Assembly (NCBI GenBank): GCA_002104985.1
Contig: MCGO01000069.1
Span: forward strand, 124,001 to 188,000
Length of the DNA: 64,000 bases
Source: Rhizoclosmatium globosum
Taxonomy: Eukaryota > Chytridiomycota > Chytridiomycetes > Chytridiales > Chytriomycetaceae
Direction: 5' to 3'
The position numbers were made by a program, and so were the translations under genes. Below, piece by piece: positions 50,708 through 63,087 of the stretch. The notes beneath the pieces are model-generated. The model searched no databases, was not told the origin of the DNA, and saw only the letters and a list, made by a program, of their open reading frames with translations. The number at the start of each line of letters is the position of its first letter. Positions within the stretch are counted from its first letter, which is position 1.

Positions 50708-53700
50708 TCAGTTCTCAACCTTCCCCAAATCCAACTTAAACGCTTGCGAATACATATAACAGACGTCTTTTTTCATACTGGCTCGGATTTTCGACAGCTG
50801 AGCGCGAGTAGTACTCTTGACTTGCATCGAATAGTTGAATATGCAGTCAGCTGGGTTGGCTGTGTATGGCGCGCGAAGTCTAGGTTTAGCGGAGGAATAG
50901 GGCTTGGTGGTCTGTCAGTATGATGGACTACTACATCGCGTGGATGTGTGGGTGAGAGTTTAGACGGTGTTTGTTTTGAAGAGAGACGCGATGTGAGAGT
51001 GGAACTGCGGAATGAGCTTTCTGAAACGACAGGTGGGAGAGATATTGTCGCTTGTGCCGTGTTTGGTAAAGTTGATGGCAATGAGCTTTGGTTGCTGTTT
51101 GAGTTGACGGCTGAGTTTGGAGTCACAACTGAGGATCGTCCTGAGTCTGGTTTCTTTGTTGATTGTGAGATTGTTCCAAATGTTGTTACCAAAGAGTGAA
51201 GAGTTCTTCGCGATGGGAAGTACGGAATCTTTGAGCTTGTATTTTCAATGAGAAAATGCATAGATTTGAGCTGTTGAAGTTGTTAGCATTTTCGAGTGGC
51301 GTTCATCAGCAAAACTTACTTTGTTCAGCCACATCAAGCTGCGGTACGCTCGATCAGGAATAACGTCTTTCACATAGATTCTTGGTGCTCTTGTTATTTG
51401 ATCCAAAGATGTTTCAAAATGACACTGAATCAAGCGGCCATCCCATCACTGCCCAACACATCCCAAATACGTTCCGTAAATCCCGCATCTGGATCAAAGT
51501 GGATCATATAATTACAGTCTTCATCTTCCCTTGTCTTTTCTTGTAGCTTCCTTAGCGCAGCTTTAATGGCACCAATAGCACCCTTTTTGAGACCCTCAAG
51601 AATATAAATCCTCTCTTCCGGATCCGTCAATACATATCCTGACACATAATCCTCTCGCCTTGCCTGAGGATCCATAACCGAAGTCGTAAGCAACTGCGCG
51701 TGCTGCTTGCGAGACCAAATAATGGAATCAATCACATCCCTCAACTCCAAATGACTCGCCTTTGCAAAAACAACCAACCTCCCAAAAATCCGTTCCTCTT
51801 CTTCAGTGCTTCCTTCAATCCCAGCCAACAACGCCGCATTCATGACATTCCCAAACGTCTGACACTCAATCACCATACTTGTCCCATGCTCCATCCAATG
51901 ACCCGCAGGAAAGGACATATTCTTGTTGTATCCATGGGGTCGACGGACTCGATCAGAACAAGGAAGCACAGAGGCACGAATACGCGTGATCCCAACCCCG
52001 CGTTCGAAAAAGTCTTTGAGGTTGAAGGCGCGACTCCATACGGACCCCAATCGTATTCTTCTGACGCGTCGGTGTCGTTGTTGTCGTCGGTACTCAATCC
52101 AGGCGGGGCTTCCGGCACACTCGTTCTCCGATGTTTCGCACGCTTCGGGATTCTGTCATACACTTTCACAATAAAGTCTTCACTCAAGATCCGCGTCTGC
52201 ATTTCTTTCTGGTCCAGTAGTCCAGCGAGGACAACGTGTTTCGTACCAAAAGCTGCGACGCGGGTGTGTTTGCTGTTGACACAGACTTCGTGCACGTGTT
52301 TGTCGTTGTAGAATTGGAAGTTTGCTGTTGTGGGGAGACAGTGTGTGTCAAGGTCTGTGTAGCTAATTGGTGTCTTTGGCATGTTTTCGATGGAGAGGAG
52401 GCTGATGGAGACGGGGTTTAGGGTTCGTAGTTGTGTTGGGGAGAGGAGGGGGATGTCAAGGGATAAGGAAGATTTCAGGGAAATGAAGCCGTCGATGGGG
52501 TGTTCGAGAATGCCTTCAACCAGTAACTCGTTGCAATAAAAGTTTGTCATGTCGATACGCATTTGTCCGACTTTGACTTTTCGTGTTTCATACACAAATC
52601 GTTTCTTTGGTAACGGTTTATCTTTTGTGGGTTTCTTCTTTTTCGAGCTATTTGTTGTGTTACTATTCGTGTTTGTGTTGCTATTGCTGTCTTGCTTAGA
52701 CACTTGACTAGTGGCATCTTGATCGGCCGTGCCAGCAGAATTCAATTGTGGAAGCGACTTGTTTTCCTTCTCAAACAAAGTCTTCATTTCTCCTTTTGCA
52801 CTTGTGACTTGAATCTTATGGATCTCATCGGCACTTCCCGAACGCAACAGGCGTTCAACTTTTGTTCCGTCTGCGAGTGTGACAGTTGTTTTGCGGGGCA
52901 CCTTCTTTGGACGCATCGAAGAGAGGTCTGGAGGCGGAGGCATTCGGATGGGGCCATTGCTTCCGGGTCGATTGTGCATGAGTGTTGCGAGGGGGGATTC
53001 GCAGTGGTGTGGCGATGGAGGTGTTTTAGGGCGGAGAAGGGCGAGGTTTGCGAGGGACTGGGCGCTTCGAGTGCGGGCCATTGAACCTTCACTCGCTCTT
53101 CGCATGTGCTTTTCAGGGTGGTCGTAGTGGTGTGGATGGGGTGTCTCCTGGTGGTGGCGGTGGTGGTCATCGGGAATATCCTCAGAGTCCGCTGTTGTGG
53201 CACCACTTGCAGTTGTTGCTCGTGAAAACGTGGTTTCTTTTGTGCTTCCAGTCAGGTCTTTTGAGGACAACGACATTGATGTTGATTGCTCAATTTGGCT
53301 TGCTCGGTTGCTTTGTTCAGCTGCAATCATGGCCCTCAACGCCTTCATTCTCGCCTTTTGTTGCTTTGCCGTGAGTCCAGAATCTGCAAGACTATGGGAA
53401 CACGTCAGTAACTGAATATATGTATAAAGAGCAAATGTATTTACGTGAGATCAAGTGCATCCTTGTCGATTCCAAGTCCTTCGAGCATTTCACGCGTCAA
53501 TCCAGACTTCTTTTCGACTTCAATCTTTACAATCTCGTATACTTCCACCACAATCCTTTGCTGCTCAGTCAGCAGTACAACCGCAATATCAGACGTGACA
53601 TCAATATCGTGATTCGCACTCCAAGTGACAGGAGTGCTTTGAAAGACGGGAGGTGGTCCATATGGCACAACAGAAACAGTCTTTGTTTCCTTATCCACAA

Positions 53701-53968
53701 CCTGAATCATATTCTTGACAACTTCTGGCTGCAGAAATACGGTGCTTTTGCCATCTGGGACACTGTTTCCAATGGAATAGTGTAGTTGAAAGCTTCGACG
53801 CTCGTCATTGTTTGTGATGGGCACGACTTTTGGTTTTGGTGCAGCTGGAGGTTTCTTTGCGATACTACTCTTTGGGAGTTGTGTGAGGACTTCACGTTCC
53901 TTGTGCTCGAGTTGATAGGTTGCTGATATTGTGAATTTGACAGTATGGATAGGCTGCGGAGTTTTCAT
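50708..53968 (-). CDS. Large cilia-type protein, possibly CFAP92/DUF4550-like (frame broken three times)
   Basis: Exons 53968-53445, 53391-51320 and 51270-50708 (joints ALDLTLADSGL and MWLNKLKSMHF). Three breaks, each needing one more base, interrupt it: C-run 52045-52048 (EEYDWG to SVWSRAFNLKDFFERG), CCC 51442-51444 (DVLGSDG to DGRLIQCHFETSL), and near 50891 (PPSPIPP to AKPRLRAPYTANPAD). With these, 1053 residues result and all parts fit. It holds two beta-rich regions (SIGNSVPDGKSTVFL with VTWSANHDIDVTSDI; YCNELLVEGILEHPIDG) and a long disordered middle. The arrangement, with the W-x-x-x-H block, recalls DUF4550 proteins such as CFAP92, found in flagellated eukaryotes; this match is from memory and uncertain. 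The upstream end may have another exon, as the open frame before 53968 has no ATG. Confidence 0.55.
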
Positions 53969-54176
53969 GGCGGGATAGATTTGTTTTGGAGAACAATGGT
54001 TGTTATTGGAAGTGGTCTCTGAGAATTCCAAGTTCACCGCCAAAGCTAATTAAATGAATTCAAGCGAGAATCTATAATTGAAGAGTACAAGAAATATCTT
54101 TCTTCTTCACTCCATTTAATTCTATCTTATTTTTCCGCAGATCTCCAGTCAATCTCTTTGACCCAAAACAAGGAGG

Positions 54177-56743
54177 ATGATACTAGCGATCCTCCTCCTA
54201 GTCGTTCTGGCAGTATTTGTAGCAGCCCTCCTCGTGTACTTTGGCAACATCAAGCAGTTTTCGTGGTATTCGAGTGTGTTCTCGTTTGTGGGGTGGTTCT
54301 TCCCCTTCTCAATTGTCCTTATTCTGCCACTCGATCTTGCCTCGACGCTGCACAGCCGATGCTTGGCCGACAATTCCGACGGCGATTTGAGTGTTTGCGA
54401 AGAGCCGCTCGCGTTTGTCGAGCGGGACTTTCTGTGGACGTTCTGGACGTTTGTGTATTGGACGTCGCAGCTTTTGTGCTGGTTTGTGATTCCGGTGATG
54501 GGAACGTATGTGCGAAGTGGGGACTTTCGGTTCAGTGCGAGGCTGGTGAATGCGGTGAAGGACAACTTGTTTTATTACTTGTTGATGGCGGTTGGGGGGA
54601 TTGCGTTCCTGATTTATATGCTGGTTGCTGTCAAGTTTACAAAGTACGTGTGCCCTGGGTTGCGTTGATTTGGATGTTGACATATTGACGTTGACACTTG
54701 ATAGGGAGGACTTGATTGTCGTCTTGATGGCTGCAGCAAATGCGTGGGGTCTCTTGCTGTGTACTTGTATGCTTGGATACGGATTGGTGGAAGTTCCGCG
54801 CGATGTTTGGTACGCACGCTGTCAAGTTGTCAACACCACTGAAACCAATATAAAACACAGGAATTCCGCTCTTCCCGCCCAACGCCTCAAAGCACTCGAA
54901 ATGAAGGCTCCAAAAGCAAGAGAAACAATGATTGATAGTGAGGCCGCAATGTACCAAGTGGCTCGTGATATCGCCTCCGCAAACCATAAAGTACCTGACG
55001 GCGACCCTCTTCGTGTCCATGTCGAATTATTGCTCAAAAAGTGTCCTCTGGCTCTCGATGAACGGGTTCAAAATGATATTGATCGGAGAAAGGAAGTCAC
55101 CGAACTTACTCTTCGTGATTTACATGCACATCTCAAATACAATCAGACGCTTGTTACTCGACATACTGCGTGAGTTGTTTTTTAGTGATTAAGTGAATGG
55201 AGGGATAGAGCGATCCCTGGAGTATGAGGCCAGAAGAAATGGGCTGCTAGAAACCAGCATCTGATCCCATTCTGAGGTGGACATCCATTCTAAACTATTT
55301 TATTTCAGCCAATATCGATTCCTTCTTGAAAAAGCCTGGTTTCTCGGCGACGTTGTACAAAACCAATCCTCAAAAGACTACATCTTCCGGTCCGTCTTTT
55401 TCAAAACCTCTGCAACGCCAACAGACCTTGAAATCGCCAAACTACGCGTATTATGGTTTTGGTATGTCTGGATCAAACCAATCTTGATTCGCGTCTTCAG
55501 TGTCATATTTATCCTCGCATCAATCGCTTTGATTTGGTCGGAATCCACGTTTCAAATTACTGCTTTGCCTTTGAGTATTCCTGCCCTGCTTTTGAAGAAC
55601 AATGTCGTTTCGTATGCGAGTTTGGAGGTATGTCCTTGGGATTTTATGGTGAAGAATCTGCTCACATACTTTTCCATCAGTTTATCGCCATAAGCTTCTT
55701 GGTCTACATGTGCATATGCGCATACTCGACTCTATTTAAAATCAATTTATTTGATTACTATGTTATTGTACCCGAACACTGTACCGACGAGCCAAGTATG
55801 CTGTTTATGGGAGGATACCTATGTCGCCTCACCTTCCCCCTCTGTTACAACTTTTTGCATATGGTCGCAGACGACGAAAATTCCGTATTTATTGAGGTTT
55901 GATTCCGTTATTTTTTTACCCTGATATACTAATACGCGAATCTAGTTCCAAGGTAAATCCATTGATCTCGCACCGCTCCTTGGCGAAGGATTCAACGACT
56001 GGGTCCCGCTTCTAGTCCTTATTGTTTCCGTCATAACCTATTTCGATTTATTCGGTCGTATTTCCGGGTTCTGCTGTATGGGTCGAAAACTCGTTAAGGG
56101 TCGGAACGAGGAGCATGAAGCAGACGCTATTGAAGGACGAAGTATTATTGCACAGGCGAGGAGCGCTGAGGAACGGAAGAGTGGAGGAGGGTTCACGTCG
56201 AGTCCTGAGCGGCTGAAAGTTGGTGCGGGGGCTGCGTTGAATACGAAGGATTTGTTGGCAAAGTATGGAAGGAGTGGAACGGGAGTTGGCGCTCAGGGCG
56301 GTGCTGGGTCGAGTTCAACAGCTCCTGTGGGTGCAGCTGGGCGACCTGGAAGTAATTCAAACATACTCGCGACAAGTGCTGCAACTCCTCCATCTTCAGC
56401 TCCTGCAAGTGTGACGAGTTCAGCTTCAGCGTGGTTAAAAGGGTTTGGGTTTGGTGCAACTTCGACGTCGACATCGTCGAAGCCGGTTGGGAAGTATCAT
56501 AAACTTGGAGATGAAGAAGGGGAGGCCTTGATTGAGCAGCCAGTGGTGCAACCAACTGCTAGCGTGTCAAATAATGTTGCGCTCAAGCTGTTCGCAGCAG
56601 AGCCAGTGAAACCAGCCACGACGCGAGTGTTTGGGACAAATAGCGCAACAGCTTCACCTTCCTTGTCAAGGCAAGCTACTCCGTCACCGATATCGACTCC
56701 AGCACCACCTCCGAAAAAGAAGAATATGTTTGATGATCTTTAG
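54177..56743 (+). CDS. LMBRD2: LMBR1-domain protein, LMBRD2-like
   Basis: Five exons, 54177-54643, 54705-55169, 55309-55627, 55681-55896 and 55946-56743; 754 residues with all phases matching. The N-terminal helix (ILAILLLVVLAVFVAALLVY) and FSIVLILPLDLASTLHSRC match the LMBR1 family, as do AWGLLLCTCMLGYGLVEVPR and the pore-side helices SVIFILASIALIWSES, FIAISFLVYMCICAYSTLF. The block LAPLLGEGFNDWVPLLVLIV then TYFDLFGRI is typical of LMBRD2, which in animals affects beta-adrenergic signalling and in other groups is uncharacterised. A cytosolic tail of about 200 residues, Ser/Ala/Gly-rich, ends KKKNMFDDL. The 139-nt intron 2 is longer than its neighbours. The gene diverges from the one at 50708-53968. 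Confidence 0.85.
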
Positions 56744-56844
56744 GTGGTTTCTTTTTTTTTGCATAGTCGTCTTTTTTAGAGAGTTAAACAATAAACATTG
56801 CATGTTAAAAGTTCACATAGAAATTTTATTTTCCAGAAAATTCT

Positions 56845-59608
56845 TTATCCAAGGTATTCTTGGGCTAATTCAGATGTTAGCGTAGTGGACTTTTCCTCTA
56901 TAACTGGATTGGACAATAACTTGGCAGATGATTCAGAAATTAAAAGACTCATTGGCACTGGTTGGGTGTTAGCCAGAGATTCAACAACTGATTGAGGTAC
57001 TAAGTTTCCACTTTCATAAATAGGAGGCGTTGGTGGTTGCTGACCTGATGATTGATCTCCAGGTGTATGTGGCAAAGGATTGCCACTGTCATTAGTACCA
57101 ACTGCATTTGCTTTTGTTTGATTCTCAAGATTAACGTCCTTGATAATTTTATCAATCCGATCTGCAATGTCCTTCAACGAAGGAGCTTCTGATTTTGATT
57201 CGATAAATCCGACTTTTGGCCGAACCACATCCAAGTCTGTCCCTTTCAAGTCAAAGCGAGCGTTTTCACTCAATAACATCAGTTGTTGAACTTCTAGCTT
57301 GACTGCTCGCCAATAATTTGCGTGTGTGCCACCTGTTTCCTCACTTTCTTCGAAATAATTTTGCAAGCATTGCTTACAAACAAGTCTCCGATGTGGTGAG
57401 TGCTCATCAGATGGTTCAACCACCGTTTGCCCGAGTCTTCTCTTCTCGTTGCAATCAATATCTAATTCAACCATAGCCAACACAAAGACGTCTTGTTGCT
57501 CCTTGATCCATTCAAATGTGGTACTCGCTGTTGGAGTAGTTGATAGCGTGATATTAGCCTTTCCTTTTGCCTTTTTAGAGGTTTTAACGTAGGCAGGAAC
57601 CTTGATGCACCATGTTTTCACTGAAAGTGTGCTTCTAACAATAACATTTGCTGCGTAAGCTGAATGATTCTTTTGATTTAAGAGGTCTACATCAAATCCT
57701 GTATCACAACGACAACAAGCATTAAAATTGAACTCCCCATATAGAAGTGATTTCAGCTTCATGCCAGAAGGAAATCGACAACATCCACTTGTTGAACTTC
57801 GGTACCTTTTGGCTGCTTGAATAATATTCTGTTTGGCACTTTCAATTTGTGTTGGACCTGGCAGCTTTAGTTAGAAACCTTTTCGCTCAATCAAGTACCT
57901 ACTAGAAAACACAGTCAACCACGGTTTGTTTGTATGCAACAGCATATTAATCAGACTTTGAATATGCTCTCCTTTATCAACACATTGATACGCAAGCTGT
58001 GCCCGTTCTGTCATTAATTTTTGGCATATACGAGCCACTGAGTCAACACGTTTTGATAAATCCTTTGATCCCTTCTTAAAGCCATTGATTTCACTTGTTA
58101 ATTCTGTTTCATGTAAATTACTTGATCTTCTGAGTTTTTCAACGGTTTTGAGGATATTATTTGCAACAGTGAAGACATTTTTCGCAGCTTCTTCTGAATC
58201 AAGCGTGTTAGGGATATGCTTTAAATATAACTGAAGAGTGGAGTCGTTTTGCCAAATAGGATTCTCCCTACTATTTTCAATAGTTTCACAGAAGTTAAGA
58301 GCATGAGTAGTGACCTCACTCACAAGGTGCTTATAATTCTTAGCTTCTTGAATCAATGAAAGGGATACTTCAACAAGAGAATCCAAAATACCAGGAACTA
58401 ATTGAAGAGATACCGTGAAAGATGCTTCATTTAGATCATTCAACTGTTCAAGTACATTTTTTTTCAAGCCTAATTCATCATTATTTATCTCGGATATTTG
58501 GAATACTCTTTCCAGATTCAAAGAACATTTAACTTTCCATTGTGTTACTTGTTGAAACGCCGTTTCACAAATCATGATAAATTCCTTCATCAACAATGAT
58601 GTTGAGTGTGCCAAAGAGTCAATTGATCCGTCTGGTTTAACCCATTCTTGGACACTTGAATGAAAGCCAGGGGTTTGAATTATCTCTGCACAACTTTCAA
58701 TCAAATCCTTCAGTGTTTGCGTTCCGTCAACATACTTCGGGAAGAGTTCAACACAGACTAAACTGAATGCAGTGAGCATATTTTCAGCGATTTTAATCAC
58801 AGCTTTGTTTTCCAATTGACTTTGAAAATTCTTGTTGTCAAGTGCGTCTTTAAGGTTGCTTCCACCTTCAACATCAGGAAACTTAATTAGACTAAATCGT
58901 GCAGAGCATTCCTCAAGCTTTTTGGCAAAGCTTGCCACCAGTGACTTGAGGCTTTCACTTTCAATCTGATCATTTCTGACAGATGTCCAGTAGGTTTTGA
59001 CGTTTTCTTGAACTTCTTCACGTCCAGCTGGTGTATTAAGGGCAGCAGATAGCTTGTCTTTATCAGGTATGTCACTTGACTCCAAATTTTGTTTAGCAAA
59101 AGCTATCAGAGATGTTCGTTCCTGGTTCAAGGACGTCAACGCATTGATAGCATTTTGAATGGGATCATCTGCTGGTAGCCGATAAGTCTCAAGTGCAGTT
59201 ACTAAACCTTCGGCCTTTGCCTTGTAATTATCCAACTTTGTTTGTTTATGTTTGGTGAAATAGTCCAGAGCCTCCTTCAACTTTGTGGTGGCATCTGCAG
59301 AAGTCGCATCGTCAACACGAGAAATCAAATCGTTGATTGTATCACTGATTTGTTTAAACTTTGCCTCGTCTTCCCTTCCCTTTTTCTCGTTGTTAACAAT
59401 AGAACCAATGGAGAAGGCATTTTCGAACAGGCGAGGGTAAAGATGGTCAACTCTTTCAGTCACGGTATCAGAGGAGTTGCTAGTGTCAGTTGGATCACTT
59501 GTGAAATCAGCAATGTCTTCAGGAGGGTTACGAGTCACAGAGTGAGGAGACCTTTGACTGTGTCAGATAACGTTCAACGAAACGGAAAACAACAACTTAC
59601 TGATCCAT
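56845..59608 (-). CDS. Large coiled-coil protein with a Cys-rich C-terminal part, family unknown
   Basis: Three exons: 59608-59601 (8 nt, ATG GAT CA), 59557-57903 and 57857-56845; phases match (MDHQRSPHSVTRNPPED; TVFSSPTQIESAKQN) and the sum gives 891 residues. Residues 1-550 are almost all alpha-helical with heptad patterns (ITNDLISRVDDATSA type repeats; LNDLNEASFTVSLQLVPGI; FVSEVTTHALNFCETIE type helices). The C-terminal 340 residues include a Cys-rich patch (FNACCRCDTGFD, later VCKQCLQNYF) that could bind zinc, a beta-rich region with TWCIKVPAYVKTSKK, and a Pro-rich tail. Introns have normal ends. I do not recognise the family. Codon use is A/T-richer than in the neighbours, which may mean a younger or transferred gene. 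Confidence 0.6.
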
Positions 59609-60314
59609 TTTACGAATTTTGGTATGTATGAGTTCAATTTAGACAGGTCAAATTCTATGAGGCTGGAAGTGTGGTAGTTTAGACAAAGAATGAAGCAAAC
59701 TACGAAGAAAGCCATCCGGTACAGTACCTTGAAGCGACCACACTATGGTTTTTAGAGTGACTTTTTTTGAGGCAAACGTAGCATTTGAATTTTCACAGTC
59801 TTGATCCTGAATCTTGATCCTTATTGAATAATTTAAGGGGACAAAGAAGAAACCTACCCCAAGGGCCACCTTGGAACTTCCTAACACAAATGCCATGACA
59901 GTATTAAAATATGTTCACAGCGGTTTAAGTGTACGGTAAATGCAGCTTCTTCTGCAGTCAAATTACACAACGATCCCCATGTTACTGCCGGGAAGAGACA
60001 GTGCAAAACTGAGTTTCAAATAGTCAAGCAATAAGTAAGTTACACCCCTAGACCGTATTTGCGACGGAATTCCCACAGAGCACGTATTCTGTTGGAACAC
60101 TGTCGGAAAATTATCAATTGAGTGATGCATCTGATAATTTTGATTTAAGGGGGTACATTCTTGAACCGTCAATTGTGTCATAAATATCTTTAACTGACAA
60201 ACCCTACAACTCTTTCCAATCGCTACCAAGAATTCCCGCTCATGGTGAAAAGCAAGATGAAATCAAGAAAGTACATCGTCGAGAATGAAAGAAAGACGTC
60301 AGTATTTAGTAACT
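59609..60314. other. Intergenic, nothing recognised
   Basis: About 700 bases between the coiled-coil gene and the 3' end of ADAT3. Two short minus-strand frames (59648-59896 and 59963-60229) have no start support or domain. Confidence 0.35.
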
Positions 60315-61427
60315 TTATTTTCGTTCTATACGAAACGCTGCAAATTTATGGTTCAAGTTCGGATGCACGTGGATCTTGTAAGCAGAGCCCAATCCACCGT
60401 CCTTTCTCGGTTCCTCGTAAAACACGCGACGAATCCGAGAATGCAATAGAGCCATTGAACACATTGCACATGGCTCTCGTGACAGGTACGCGTCGAGACC
60501 TGTACAAAGGTACCCATCTCCTCCTTCGTCCTCCGAGTCACCAAGATAGGGTGCGTTCCCAATGACAGATTCATCGGAATCCAAAGACTTTCGTTTTCGA
60601 GTGGTGACAGGATCTGATTTCGATTCCCGCCGTTCTCGTTCTTTCTCTGCGACTGCTGCAATAGCTTGCATGACAGCGTGTTGCAAGGGATGACGGTGTC
60701 TGTTATCCCTACAGACTGAAATCACTTGACTTGTTTTAGGATCGATGATGGCTGCAGCAATAGAAAGCTGGCCCTTTGAACCAGGTGCATCATTCGCAGT
60801 TGTGTTGACCAGATCCAAGAATCCTTCAATTTCAGTCAAATCCGAGTCGGTGAATTCGATTGGAGCTTCCTTTCGTGGTTCATGAAACGACATTGGCCAA
60901 CAAGCTTTCCATTCGTTCAACTGTTCCCGCGTGACAGGAGGATATTTGGATACTTTTGCGATTGAGAGGGTATTATCTTTGAGTTTAAAGTTGTTATTTT
61001 CGAGGATTGAGAGAATTGAATCCTGAGTTATTTGATCTGAAGTTTGAGTGATGAGCAGGGATGTTTCTGTTTTAAGTTTGAATTGATTGAATCAGAAGAG
61101 AGTGTTTGCGCTTTTTTGAAGTTTGACAAGTCTCACGTTGGGCGTCCTTTCGAATTCGTTTTAAATGGCCGAGCGATTCGGGAAGAGGAAAGAGAGAGCC
61201 AAGCATTCTGAGTTGAAGTTAGAAAGTGGTTAGAAAGTGGTTAGAACGTGGGCGGGTTTACTTGAGCGATGCACTTGCTTCCTTTGGATCGATTTGGGCG
61301 ACAAAGACATCAACTTTGTTTGGATTGGATCCAGTTAGTCGAGAACACTTAAGGGACCATGTTTAGCACCAGTTTGAAGGGTCCGCGTGTACTGTTCTGC
61401 CAAAACGTGCCTGCATTCGATCGGCAT
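60315..61427 (-). CDS. ADAT3: tRNA-specific adenosine deaminase subunit 3 (ADAT3/Tad3), frame broken once
   Basis: Exons 61427-61262, 61207-61137 and 61066-60315. The deaminase fold is clear: HPLQHAVMQAI, where Val replaces the catalytic Glu as in other ADAT3 proteins, and PCAMCSMALLHSR with the zinc Cys pair. ADAT3 is the non-catalytic partner of ADAT2 in making inosine at tRNA position 34. N-terminal blocks also fit: KVDVFVAQIDPKEASASLK, LFPLPESLGHLKRIRKDA, VSKYPPVTREQLNEWKACWP. Exon 1 breaks near 61340: MPIECRHVLAEQYTR...GPLSVL must join LTGSNPNKVDVF, which needs one more base; then 329 residues result. A 20-residue acidic/basic insert sits between the two zinc motifs. Confidence 0.88.
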
Positions 61428-61549
61428 TGTTTCGTTCGATCCAGAGTGTTCAAACAAAGAAAGAAAGAAGGCACAATAAAAATACCAAAATATTCACCTT
61501 CTTCGGAGTTGTTGCACTTTCCCATTGTCCGTTTTGGCACGCGAAAACA

Positions 61550-62974
61550 ATGGATTCTCCCATACTCGACTCGTCCCTCAACTTAATCCTCTCTGAAGCC
61601 AACTCAATTATCGATGGTCTACTTGCTATCCTAAATGCAATTGCAATCTACTGGCTCATCCACTTCATCATCAATGTCGAACTGCCCTCAAAAAGATTGG
61701 AGCCTTCCTTCAAAAACATATTCACCGTCTTCAATGCCTTGTTATTGGGGATGTGGCTTTGTATATTCGTGTTTCATGTATCCTGCGGTGTCTTGGAGTA
61801 CAGCGCGTATCGGAATATTCCTGCTTTTGCTTGTACTTGGGTTTCATTTGGGCTAATTCAAACTTGCTATGGTATGAAAACTCATGTGCCTACTGATTAT
61901 TAAATTATTTACTTTAAAACAGTTTGGTATAGCTGGAGCAGGTCTGAACAAATTCTTAAAAAGAGGACACGTCCTCTCACTCTTCGACTGTTCAAATCGC
62001 TACTCCTCCTTCTTCCTTTTTTATCCCTCGGCGCCATATACGATGCCTTCAAAATGGTTCATAACCCAACCTATGATTCGCGAATATACCTTACTCTGGC
62101 GATCGCTTCAGGCATTATCACATCCTCTCTAGACTTTTTCTTTGTATGGTCTTTCAGCAATCACATGCGTGCTGGCGAAGATGATACCCAAGTGTTGGAC
62201 ATCAGCCTCAATATTATCGCAAAGTTTGGATATCGGAGTGCATCCGTGTGTATGCTCACGCTTTTCTTGTTTCTCGGCGCTTTCATTTGTCTATATATTC
62301 AGCCTCAATTACAAGGCACAATTGCGACTGTTTATTTTGTATTTTGGGGATTGAAAGGGTTTGGTCTGGCGGGTATGGTGTACACTTGTGTTTCGATGAA
62401 GATGGCTCTGTTCAAACAAGCGAATATTGTGCGACAATCTGTGAAAGAAGGAATCGATCAACAGCTTTCACGAATCAAAATTCCCAGTCTCGAGAGCCTT
62501 AATAAAGCCACCAGCAGAAGCCAAGGGCTAGGCGACTCTGGAAGCGGTTCCTCTTTCAACCTTATCTCATCGGAACGTAAAAAGAGCATGAAAAGTATCA
62601 AAAAGGGTAGCTCAGGATCATTACAAAAGTCAAAGTCAATGGCAGATGTCCTTGTTTCCAATAACTCCATCAAAATACCTCCATCTCCGCGAATGCGGAA
62701 ACCGTCAAGTGTTTTATCTCAACGCCCCATCTCTTTTAATGAAGTGAACGTTGGATCCGCGAAAATGAGTCGAACTGGAAGTATTGCGTCAACGCGAACT
62801 CGTCCGAAGTCACTCATTAACATTGAGTCTGACTCCCCAGAGCCAACGTTCTTGACTGAAAAAGAAGCGCCATTACCAAAGCGAAATGCGTCTGATTTTG
62901 GATTAAAGGATGTGAAAGTGGAGGCAACCGATTTGGAATCAGGTGTACAGTCTGGCGGAGATGAAAGTAACTGA
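61550..62974 (+). CDS. 7-TM membrane protein with a long Ser/Lys-rich tail
   Basis: Two exons, 61550-61871 and 61923-62974 (51-nt intron, GTATGA...AAACAG, joint IQTCYVWYSWSR), 457 residues. Seven hydrophobic helices: LLAILNAIAIYWLIHFII, FTVFNALLLGMWLCIFVFHV, AFACTWVSFGLIQTCYVWY, SLLLLLPFLSLGAIYDAF, YLTLAIASGIITSSLDFFFV, VCMLTLFLFLGAFICLYI and TVYFVFWGLKGFGLAGMVY. After helix 7 a tail of about 190 residues is rich in Ser, Lys and Arg (ERKKSMKSIKKGSSGSLQK, SPRMRKPSSVLSQRP) with many candidate phosphorylation sites, the layout of a G-protein-coupled receptor, but no class motif is seen. It is not obviously related to the pair at 16-18 kb. It diverges from ADAT3. Confidence 0.65.
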
Positions 62975-63087
62975 AAAATAAAAGCACTTGTGTTGACTGC
63001 ATTTCAAGTCACAACTTAAAACCATGTACCGCAAATAAAGCAACGTATGAATACAGACACTATATCCCCTCCGAAATCCTAGCCTCC

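Noticed and set aside
55170..55308. RNA gene in the 139-nt intron of LMBRD2
   Set aside because: Only length drew attention; no box motifs or stable long stem were found by eye.
59648..60229. Two small minus-strand frames between the coiled-coil gene and ADAT3
   Set aside because: No recognisable motif, and no convincing splice sites linking them to either neighbour.
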